In this document: positions 1 to 5,890 of the stretch, one piece after another | Numbering within the stretch: position 1 is the first letter of the stretch | How the letters are laid out: each line of letters opens with the position of its first letter | NCBI GenBank assembly: GCA_013811805.1 | Contig: JACCUM010000143.1 | Location: 1 to 10,012 of the forward strand | Origin: Geodermatophilaceae bacterium | GTDB taxonomy: Bacteria; Actinomycetota; Actinomycetes; Mycobacteriales; Geodermatophilaceae | Direction of reading: 5' to 3' | DNA: 10,012 bases | Made by a program: the position numbers and the translations under genes | The notes under the pieces: generated by a model | The model's database searches: none | What the model was told of the DNA's origin: nothing | What the model saw: only the letters and a program-made list of their open reading frames with translations

Positions 1-2
1 TC

Positions 3-1307
3 GAGGAACGAGAGATCCGCTTCGTCCGCCTGTGGTTCACCGATGTGCTCGGCTTCCTGAAGTCAGTGGCCGTCGCGCCGGCCGAGATCGAGGCCGCTTT
101 CGCCGAGGGGATCGGGTTCGACGGCTCCGCCATCCAGGGTTTCGCCCGGGTCTTCGAGTCCGACATGCTCGCCAAGCCCGATCCCGGCACGTTCCAGGTA
201 TTTCCCTGGGCCCATGAGGCCGGACCAGATTCGGCACGGATGTTCTGCGACATCACGATGCCCGACGGTGCGCCGTCCTGGGCCGATCCGCGGCATGTCC
301 TGCGCCGGACGCTGTCCAAGGCCGCGGACATGGGGTTCACCTTCTACACCCACCCCGAGATCGAGTTCTTCCTGCTCAAGGATCTGCCCAGCGACGGCAG
401 CGCCCCCGAACCGGCCGATCATGGTGGCTACTTCGATTTATCCACTCATGATGTGGCACATGACTTTCGGCGTCAGGCGGTCTTTGCCCTCGAGGCCATG
501 GGTATTTCGGTGGAGTTCAGCCACCACGAGGTAGCACCCGGCCAGCAGGAGATCGACCTGCGCTATGCCGATGCCCTCAGCATGGCCGACAACATCATGA
601 CCCTGCGCCACGTCGTACGCGAGATCGCGCTGTCCCAGGGCGTGCATGCGACGTTCATGCCCAAGCCGTTCACCGATCAGCCCGGTTCGGCGATGCATAC
701 CCACGTGTCTCTGTTCGAGGGTGACCGCAACGCCTTTCACGACGCCGGCGACGAGGTGGGCCTGTCACAGACCGGACGGTCCTTCGTCGCCGGTCTGCTC
801 CAGCATGCGGTCGAGATCACCGCCGTGACCAACCAGTGGGTGAACTCATACCGCCGACTGGTCGCCGGGGGCGAGGCGCCGTCCTCGGTGTGTTGGGGGC
901 GAGCGAACCGGTCCGCCCTCGTCCGGCTCCCGTCGTACAAGCCTGGCAAGGCCAATTCCACCCGGGTCGAGATCCGTTCGCCCGACTCGGCGTGCAATCC
1001 CTACCTGGCCTTCGCACTGATGCTGGCTGCCGGGTTACGCGGGATCGAGAAGGGCTACGAGTTGCCGCCCGAGGCCGAGGACGACGTGTGGTCCCTCACT
1101 CACACCGAACGCCTGGCGGCCGGCTACGACGACCTTCCGCACAGCCTGGATGCGGCGCTGCGCGCGATGGAGGGCAGTGAATTGGTGGCCGAGACTCTTG
1201 GCGAGCACACCTTCGACTTCTTCCTGCGCAACAAGCGCGCCGAGTGGGCCGACTACCGGCGCGAGGTCACCCCGTTCGAACTGTCCCGCTACCTCCCCGT
1301 GCTCTGA
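3..1307 (+). CDS. glnA2: Glutamine synthetase, GlnA2 type (5' end missing)
   Basis: ATP-dependent ligation of ammonia to glutamate, giving glutamine; cytoplasmic type I glutamine synthetase. The reading frame is open from base 3 to the TGA at 1305-1307 (434 codons present). A GTG at 45 lies inside the conserved FVRLWFTDVLG block, so it is not the start; roughly 15-20 N-terminal residues lie outside the window. Visible family motifs in order: WFTDVLGFLK, GIGFDGSAIQGF, HPEIEFFLL with metal-binding Glu, GQQEIDLRY, MHTHVSL with the catalytic-site His, NSYRRL, and NRSALVRLP / STRVEIRSPDSACNPYLA near the C-terminus. The Actinobacteria-specific GlnA2 wording (for example SVAVAPAEIEAAF, SDMLAKPDPGTFQ) and the nearby glnE support GlnA2 rather than GlnA1. 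An unusual point is KGYELPPEA around fragment residue 352, which resembles the GlnA1 adenylylation loop. Family call is very secure; the GlnA2 subtype is likely. Confidence 0.95.
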   Translation, partial: EEREIRFVRLWFTDVLGFLKSVAVAPAEIEAAFAEGIGFDGSAIQGFARVFESDMLAKPDPGTFQVFPWAHEAGPDSARMFCDITMPDGAPSWADPRHVLRRTLSKAADMGFTFYTHPEIEFFLLKDLPSDGSAPEPADHGGYFDLSTHDVAHDFRRQAVFALEAMGISVEFSHHEVAPGQQEIDLRYADALSMADNIMTLRHVVREIALSQGVHATFMPKPFTDQPGSAMHTHVSLFEGDRNAFHDAGDEVGLSQTGRSFVAGLLQHAVEITAVTNQWVNSYRRLVAGGEAPSSVCWGRANRSALVRLPSYKPGKANSTRVEIRSPDSACNPYLAFALMLAAGLRGIEKGYELPPEAEDDVWSLTHTERLAAGYDDLPHSLDAALRAMEGSELVAETLGEHTFDFFLRNKRAEWADYRREVTPFELSRYLPVL

Positions 1308-1326
1308 ACGCAGCTGGGCAGCGCGG

Positions 1327-1347
1327 GGGTACAGTGGCGGTATACCC
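1327..1347 (+). promoter_or_regulatory. Putative vapB promoter (-10 TACAGT) with overlapping inverted repeat
   Basis: TACAGT at 1330-1335 fits the actinobacterial TANNNT -10 pattern. Six bases later, at 1342, is the expected transcription start. The hexamer lies in a short inverted repeat, GGGTA (1327-1331) and TACCC (1343-1347) with 11 bases between, which could be an operator for autorepression by the VapBC complex, as is usual for such modules. No clear -35 is seen. The repeat arms are only 5 bp, so this is inference. Confidence 0.4.
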
Positions 1348-1350
1348 AAG

Positions 1351-1557
1351 GTGAGCGTCTACCTGTCAGACGAGCTCTATCGAGCTGCTCAGGACCGCGG
1401 TCTGTCCATATCCAGCGTGGCGCAGCGGGCGCTGGAAGCCGCGCTCCGGTTGGATGCGAACCGGGCCTGGATCGACCGCGCTCGTGACCGGCCGGCTCAA
1501 CCGGCCATTCGCACGACGGAACTCATGTCCGAGGTTCGGGAAGATTTCGGACGATGA
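1351..1557 (+). CDS. VapB-like antitoxin of a toxin-antitoxin pair
   Basis: Small protein (68 aa from GTG 1351) that should neutralise the PIN toxin encoded directly downstream and repress its own operon. It begins VSVYLSDELYRAAQDRGLSISSVAQRALEAAL: a short beta strand followed by two helices, the layout of a ribbon-helix-helix DNA-binding domain (residues about 1-33). The polar C-terminal half (about 34-68, rich in Arg and Glu/Asp) would be the toxin-binding tail. The stop TGA (1555-1557) overlaps the toxin ATG by four bases (ATGA), implying translational coupling. Start choice is uncertain: homologues of this type commonly read MPKVSVYL, and here ATA CCC AAG (1342-1350) precedes the GTG in frame, with no Shine-Dalgarno sequence. 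The GTG at 1351 is the first standard start that keeps the domain; ATA at 1342 is a possible non-standard start. Exact antitoxin family name is inferred from partner and fold. Confidence 0.8.
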   Translation: MSVYLSDELYRAAQDRGLSISSVAQRALEAALRLDANRAWIDRARDRPAQPAIRTTELMSEVREDFGR

Positions 1558-1946
1558 TCGTCCTGGACGCAGCTGCGCTGGTGGATGTTGTGCTGGGCCA
1601 GTTCACCGCCGGTTGGGTTCTCGATCGGCTCGAGGACGAGGAACTCTGCGCGCCGGCGCACCAACCCGCGGAGGTTCTGTCGGCGCTGGCTCGCCTGCAT
1701 CGCGCCGGGGTCATCGCCGAGACCACCGCCATCACCGCCTTGACCGAGGCAGCCGCCCTGCGACAGGAGTTCGTCGAAACGACCGAGCGACACCTACGCC
1801 GTGCCTTCGACCTCGGTGAAGGAATCCGGGTGCTCGACGGACTCTATGTTGCCCTGGCGGAGGAGCGGCGCTGCCCCCTGGTCACCACAGACCGCCGGCT
1901 TGCCCGGTCTGGCGCACCCTGCGCGCTGGAGGCGCCGCCTCTTTGA
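1554..1946 (+). CDS. PIN-domain ribonuclease toxin, VapC-like
   Basis: Predicted Mg2+-dependent endoribonuclease toxin, 130 aa, the usual size of VapC. The acidic residues expected of a PIN active site are all present: Asp5 in MIVLDAAALVD, Glu40 in AEVLSALARL, Asp95 in VLDGLYVALAE and Asp113 in LVTTDRRLAR. The order and spacing are those of the family, so the toxin looks intact. The ATG overlaps the antitoxin stop codon (ATGA), so the pair is one transcription unit and translation of the toxin is probably coupled to the antitoxin. VapC toxins typically cleave tRNA or rRNA; the target cannot be read from the sequence. Base composition matches the neighbours, so there is no direct sign of recent transfer, although its position between glnA2 and the glnE unit suggests insertion of the module there. 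Confidence 0.92.
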   Translation: MIVLDAAALVDVVLGQFTAGWVLDRLEDEELCAPAHQPAEVLSALARLHRAGVIAETTAITALTEAAALRQEFVETTERHLRRAFDLGEGIRVLDGLYVALAEERRCPLVTTDRRLARSGAPCALEAPPL

Positions 1947-1983
1947 CCGATGGGATCGCGGCTAAAGGAGTTTTGGAGAGGCT

Positions 1984-1989
1984 TAGGCT
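1984..1989 (+). promoter_or_regulatory. Putative -10 element (TAGGCT) for a leaderless amidotransferase-glnE transcript
   Basis: TAGGCT matches the TANNNT -10 pattern and is followed by exactly six bases (GCCAAG) before the GTG at 1996. Transcription starting at the usual distance would begin on the first base of the start codon, a leaderless mRNA. A purine-rich GGAGAGG at 1975-1981 lies 14 bases from the GTG, too far for a good ribosome-binding site, which agrees with leaderless initiation. No convincing -35 at the normal spacing. Confidence 0.45.
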
Positions 1990-1995
1990 GCCAAG

Positions 1996-2727
1996 GTGCG
2001 AACTGTTCTGGTCGTCGAGCCTGACGCCTCCGATCCGATCGGGCCGCTCGGCGACTGGTTGACCGACGCCGGTCTGCGCCTGGAGATCCGGCGCCCGTTC
2101 GCGGGGGAGAACCTGCCGCGCGATCTCAGCGGCTACGACGGTCTGATCGTGCTCGGCGGGGCGCAGTCGGCCACGGACGCACCTGACGTCACTCCGTGGA
2201 TGGGCGGGGTACGCCTGTTGTTGCGCGACGCGTTGGCCCGGCCGCTGCCGATTCTCGCGATCTGCCTCGGCGGCCAGCTGCTGGCCCAGGAGGCTGGCGG
2301 CTCGGTACGGGTGGGCTCGCAAGGTCCGGAGATCGGCGCCCTGCTCGTGGGCAAGCGGGATGCCGCGTTCGCGGATCCGATCTTTGCCCAACTCCCGATC
2401 ACCCCCTTGGTGATCCAATGGCATCACGACGAGATCGACTCCCTCCCTCCCGGTGCCGTCCTGTTGGCCAACTCGGTGAGCTACCCGCATCAGGCCTTCC
2501 GGGTGGGTGCTTGCGCTTGGGGTCTGCAGTTCCATGTCGAAACCACCCCCCAGCTGATCACGAGCTGGGCCGAACAGGACTCCGCCGGACTGGCCGGCGC
2601 CGGCCTCGACCGGCACCGGGTCGTCGCCGAGGCAGGCCCCGGGGCACACGAGGAGATCGCCCAGGTGTGGGGAGCCTTTGCTTCCCGCTTCGCGGCGGTC
2701 GTGACGAAGCCCAGCGCTGCGGCCTAG
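1996..2727 (+). CDS. Class I glutamine amidotransferase (GMP synthase-like)
   Basis: 243-aa stand-alone class I glutamine amidotransferase. Such domains hydrolyse glutamine to glutamate and pass ammonia to a partner or synthase domain. The catalytic triad is visible: Cys90 in the nucleophile elbow AICLGGQLLA, and His180 and Glu182 in GLQFHVET. The oxyanion-type loop GYDGLIVLGG (about 46-55) and QWHHDEI (about 141-147) are also typical of GMP synthase-like amidotransferases (GuaA N-domain relatives). There is no synthetase domain, so its acceptor is unknown; some family members instead cleave gamma-glutamyl compounds. GTG at 1996 is chosen because the N-terminal strand RTVLVVEPD starts right there and a -10 element lies six bases upstream. 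It ends in TAG at 2725-2727, one codon before and in frame with the glnE start, so the two genes are very probably co-transcribed. A role in glutamine metabolism fits the location, but the substrate is inference. Confidence 0.92.
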   Translation: MRTVLVVEPDASDPIGPLGDWLTDAGLRLEIRRPFAGENLPRDLSGYDGLIVLGGAQSATDAPDVTPWMGGVRLLLRDALARPLPILAICLGGQLLAQEAGGSVRVGSQGPEIGALLVGKRDAAFADPIFAQLPITPLVIQWHHDEIDSLPPGAVLLANSVSYPHQAFRVGACAWGLQFHVETTPQLITSWAEQDSAGLAGAGLDRHRVVAEAGPGAHEEIAQVWGAFASRFAAVVTKPSAAA

Positions 2728-2730
2728 CGG

Positions 2731-5700
2731 GTGGCGGTCCGGGGCTCCAGCCAGCGCCGCGCCGCGCGGTTGTCCCGGTTGGGTTTCGCTGAGGCCAGCC
2801 AAGCCGCGGATCTGATCGTCGAGCCAACGCTCGGCCTATGGGACGCCGACACCGATACACCGGCCGGTGACGGGGCGGCTGAAGTACTGGCCGCCCTCAC
2901 CCGGGCCGGTGACCCGGATCTGGCGCTGCGCTCACTGCACCGGCTGGCGCTGGGTGGCGATCAGCCCGAAGAACTGCAGCGCGCACTGGCTACCGATCCT
3001 GCCCTGCGTAGAAGGCTGTGTGCGGTTCTCGGTGCCAGCAGCGCACTCGGCGATCACCTGGTCGCCCATCCCGGCGACTGGCGACTGCTGAGTCATGACC
3101 CACTGTGCACACAGTCGAGATCGGCGGCCGACATCACCGCGCAGCTCCTCGCGGTGGTCGGCGCCGATCCGGATGCCCCACCCACCGGTACGGGGGGGTG
3201 CGTCGCGACGATCGACCGCCGCGAGGGAGTCGCAGCGCTGCGCCTGGCCTACCGGCGGGCTCTGTTGGTGCTGGCCACTCGCGATCTGGCGGAGTCCGCC
3301 GACCTCGAGCAGGTGACCGGCGAACTGTCCGACCTGGCCGCCGCAACGCTGTGCGCGGCGCTGGCCCTGGCGGCAGGCAGCGTGTCCGACGCCGCCCCCA
3401 GCGTTCGATTGGCGATCATCGCGATGGGCAAGTGCGGTGGACGTGAGTTGAACTATGTGAGCGACGTCGACGTCGTCTTTGTCGCTGAGCCGGCCGACCG
3501 TACGGCGACGCGGCTGGCGGCCGACGTCATGGCGATCTGCGCCCAGGTGGCCTGGCCGGTCGATGCAGCACTTCGGCCGGAGGGCAAGACCGGGCCGCTC
3601 GTGCGCACCTTGGACTCGCACGTCACCTACTACCAGAAGTGGGCGCGGACCTGGGAGTTCCAGGCGTTGCTCAAGATGCGCCCCGTTGCCGGTGACCCCG
3701 AACTCGGGGCGGCCTACGTCGAGCAGCTTCGCCCGATGGTCTGGGCAGCGGCCGAGCGGGAGCACTTCGTCGAAGACGTCCAGAAGATGCGACGACAGGT
3801 TGAGGCCAACATCCCGACCCAACTCGCCGATCGCGAACTCAAGCTCGGCCCGGGCGGCCTGCGAGACGTCGAGTTCTCCGTCCAGCTGCTCCAACTCGTG
3901 CACGGGCGGACCGATGAGAAGCTTCGCCTCGGCGGGACGCTGCCGGCCCTCAGCGAACTCACGGCGGGGGGATACATCGGCCGTGCGGACGGCGAGATCC
4001 TGGCGGTGTCCTATCGCCTGCTGCGGACCGTGGAGCATCGCCTGCAGCTCATGCGTCTGCGCCGCACTCACCTGCTTCCCGACGATCGTCGGCAACTGCG
4101 TTGGTTGGCAAGATCTTTGGGATACCGCCCGGATCACCGCGGGGAGCCGGCCGACGTACTATCCGCGGAACTCAGCCTGCATACCCGCCACGTACGGCGG
4201 CTCCACGAGAAGTTGTTCTACCGGCCGCTGCTCAATGCCGTCTCCCGCGTTCCCGGTGATCAGCTGCGGCTCGCTCCGGACGCGGCTCGCGGCTGGTTGG
4301 CCGCCCTCGGGTTCAGCGCACCCGAGGCCGCTCTGGCACACCTGGGCGCCCTGACCTCGGGGGTCAGCCGGACCGCGGCCCTGCAACGGCTGCTGTTGCC
4401 GGTGGTGCTGCAGAGCTTCACGAATTCTGCCGATCCGGATGCGGGCCTGCTCGCCTACCGGTCGGTGTCCGAACAACTCGGCCGCACACCCTGGTATCTG
4501 CGACTTCTCCGGGACGAGATGAACGTGCTCGAGCGGCTCGGCCGGTTATTGGGCGCCAGCAAGTTCGTCGCCGACCTGCTCGGCGGCGCGCCGGAGGCAC
4601 TCAAGCTGCTCGGGGATGATGCGCAACTGCGCCCGGCCGCGCTGACGGACCTGACCGCGGCCTGGACCGCGGTGGTGGCCCGCACCTCCGATCCGGTGGA
4701 GGCAGTCGCAGCCGTACGGGCGCTGCGCCGCCACGAGCTGTTGCGGTTGGCGATGAGCGACCTGCTCGGGGTTGCCCAGCACCGGCAGGTTCTGGCCGGT
4801 CTCAGCGACGCGGCGACGGCCACGATCCGCGCGGCGCTCACAGCCGCGGTTCGCGAGGTTGCCGGATCCGAAGCCGAACTGCCGGCGCGTTTCGTGGTCA
4901 TCGGCATGGGACGTCTGGGTGGCCGCGAGATGAGCTACGGCTCGGATGCCGACGTGCTGTTCGTGCACGATCCCAAGGACGGGGCGGACGAGCGGGTGTG
5001 CGCTCGAGCCGCCGCCGCCGTCGCTGAAAGACTCCGGACCCTGCTCGCGGCTCCGGGCTCGGACCCACCGCTGAGCATCGACAGCGGGCTTCGGCCCGAG
5101 GGGCGCAACGGCCCGGTCGTACGGTCGCTGGCCTCCTATCGGGCGTACTACCGACGCTGGGCTCAGGTGTGGGAGCGCCAGGCCCTGCTGCGCGCCGTTC
5201 CGGTGGCCGGAGACGTGCAGCTGGGCGCAGAGTTCGTGTCGTTGATCGATCCGCTCCGATATCCATCCGACGGGCTACCGAAGGCCGACGTCGTCGAGAT
5301 CCGCCGGATCAAAGCGCGAGTGGATTCCGAACGCCTACCACGAGGCGCTGACCCGGCCGCCCATACCAAGCTCGGCCGCGGCGCTCTGGCCGACGTGGAG
5401 TGGACCACTCAGCTGCTGCAACTGCGACATGCCGGAGAACATGAGTCGCTGCGAAGTACCGGCACTCTGGAGGCACTGCGTGCCATGGTCGGCCTGGGTC
5501 TGCTCGGGGAGGGCGACGCCCTGGCCCTGGAAGCCGGCTGGATGATGGCCAGTCGCTCACGCAACGCGATCATGTTGGTCCGCGGCCGGGCCGGCGACCA
5601 GCTGCCCCGCTTGGGGAAGGAGCTGCTGGGAGTGACCCGGGCGATGGGTTACCCACCGGAGCGCGTCGCCGGGGAGTTCCTCGAGGACTATCTCCGCGTG

Positions 5701-5757
5701 ACACGCCGTACTCGCAGCGTCGTCGAGCGCGTCTTCTACGGTTCAGTCGGCGACTGA
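2731..5757 (+). CDS. glnE: Bifunctional glutamine synthetase adenylyltransferase / deadenylylase
   Basis: Cytoplasmic regulator that attaches AMP to a tyrosine of glutamine synthetase (inactivating it) and removes it by phosphorolysis in response to nitrogen status. At 1008 aa it has the full actinobacterial length. Two nucleotidyltransferase halves are visible. The N-terminal (deadenylylase) half has GGRELNYVSDVDVVFV with Asp245/Asp247 and LRPEGKTGP at 281-289. The C-terminal (adenylyltransferase) half has GGREMSYGSDADVLFV with Asp739/Asp741 and LRPEGRNGP at 787-795. Each is followed by a helical region with the conserved KLGPGGLRDVEF (first) and KLGRGALADVEW (second) blocks. ALGDHLVAHPGDWRLL near residues 107-122 is the usual N-terminal signature. 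GTG 2731 is the first start after the upstream TAG; there is no Shine-Dalgarno sequence, so it probably depends on ribosomes finishing the amidotransferase gene. A start slightly downstream is possible. All key residues are intact. Confidence 0.96.
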   Translation: MAVRGSSQRRAARLSRLGFAEASQAADLIVEPTLGLWDADTDTPAGDGAAEVLAALTRAGDPDLALRSLHRLALGGDQPEELQRALATDPALRRRLCAVLGASSALGDHLVAHPGDWRLLSHDPLCTQSRSAADITAQLLAVVGADPDAPPTGTGGCVATIDRREGVAALRLAYRRALLVLATRDLAESADLEQVTGELSDLAAATLCAALALAAGSVSDAAPSVRLAIIAMGKCGGRELNYVSDVDVVFVAEPADRTATRLAADVMAICAQVAWPVDAALRPEGKTGPLVRTLDSHVTYYQKWARTWEFQALLKMRPVAGDPELGAAYVEQLRPMVWAAAEREHFVEDVQKMRRQVEANIPTQLADRELKLGPGGLRDVEFSVQLLQLVHGRTDEKLRLGGTLPALSELTAGGYIGRADGEILAVSYRLLRTVEHRLQLMRLRRTHLLPDDRRQLRWLARSLGYRPDHRGEPADVLSAELSLHTRHVRRLHEKLFYRPLLNAVSRVPGDQLRLAPDAARGWLAALGFSAPEAALAHLGALTSGVSRTAALQRLLLPVVLQSFTNSADPDAGLLAYRSVSEQLGRTPWYLRLLRDEMNVLERLGRLLGASKFVADLLGGAPEALKLLGDDAQLRPAALTDLTAAWTAVVARTSDPVEAVAAVRALRRHELLRLAMSDLLGVAQHRQVLAGLSDAATATIRAALTAAVREVAGSEAELPARFVVIGMGRLGGREMSYGSDADVLFVHDPKDGADERVCARAAAAVAERLRTLLAAPGSDPPLSIDSGLRPEGRNGPVVRSLASYRAYYRRWAQVWERQALLRAVPVAGDVQLGAEFVSLIDPLRYPSDGLPKADVVEIRRIKARVDSERLPRGADPAAHTKLGRGALADVEWTTQLLQLRHAGEHESLRSTGTLEALRAMVGLGLLGEGDALALEAGWMMASRSRNAIMLVRGRAGDQLPRLGKELLGVTRAMGYPPERVAGEFLEDYLRVTRRTRSVVERVFYGSVGD

Positions 5758-5772
5758 ATTCCGACCCGAGGG

Positions 5773-5778
5773 TAGGCT
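5773..5778 (+). promoter_or_regulatory. Putative -10 element (TAGGCT) for the exported hydrolase gene
   Basis: The same TAGGCT hexamer as upstream of the amidotransferase gene, in the 129-base gap after glnE. Transcription would begin near 5785 and give a leader of about 100 bases before the TTG at 5887. No good -35 hexamer is seen at the right distance, and no stem-loop terminator for glnE is visible between 5758 and 5772. Confidence 0.4.
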
Positions 5779-5794
5779 GAACCGGTACGACGAA

Positions 5795-5890
5795 ATGCGG
5801 GGTCGTGGATGCATCCGAGGCAATGACCAAGTCAGGCGCCTTCGCTGCGAGGTGGTGAGTCGGTCGAGGAGGTCAAGGTGCCCTAGTTGA
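5795..5890 (+). CDS. Possible upstream leader ORF (31 aa, arginine-rich)
   Basis: An ATG at 5795, about ten bases after the predicted transcription start, opens a 31-codon frame beginning MRGRGCIRGND with ten Arg and three Cys residues. It ends at TGA 5888-5890. The stop overlaps the TTG start of the exported hydrolase (TTGA), so ribosomes ending here could reinitiate on the TTG. There is no clear Shine-Dalgarno sequence before the ATG and no recognised peptide family, and short open frames are common in high-GC DNA. It may be a regulatory leader or chance. Confidence 0.3.
   Translation: MRGRGCIRGNDQVRRLRCEVVSRSRRSRCPS
5866..5872 (+). promoter_or_regulatory. Strong Shine-Dalgarno sequence GAGGAGG, oddly placed
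   Basis: GAGGAGG at 5866-5872 is a near-perfect ribosome-binding site. Its ideally spaced start is GTG at 5878, but that frame reads GTG CCC TAG and stops at the third codon. The next start in the same frame is the TTG at 5887, 14 bases from the site, longer than normal. The site therefore supports translation in this neighbourhood but leaves the exact start of the hydrolase unclear. Confidence 0.6.

Noticed and set aside
45..1307. GTG at 45 as the true start of the glutamine synthetase
   Set aside because: The codons before it in the same frame (from base 3) encode the conserved EERxIRFVRLWFTD block, so the gene starts upstream of the window.
1882..2802. A 306-codon minus-strand frame across the amidotransferase gene
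   Set aside because: It overlaps three plus-strand genes with clear catalytic motifs and shows no domain of its own.
2932..4137. A 401-codon open frame on the minus strand inside glnE
   Set aside because: It lies wholly opposite glnE, whose motifs are intact and in the expected order. The antisense translation has no recognisable domain, and long antisense frames are normal in high-GC DNA.
5758..5800. A rho-independent terminator after glnE
   Set aside because: No stable stem followed by a T run is present; the region instead carries a -10-like hexamer.
2725..5886. TAG might be a reassigned sense codon, given TAG between the amidotransferase and GlnE and TAG just before the hydrolase TTG
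   Set aside because: The hydrolase and the acyl-CoA synthetase-like gene both end naturally at TAG at sensible protein ends, and no amber codon interrupts a conserved domain. Ordinary termination is the simpler reading.
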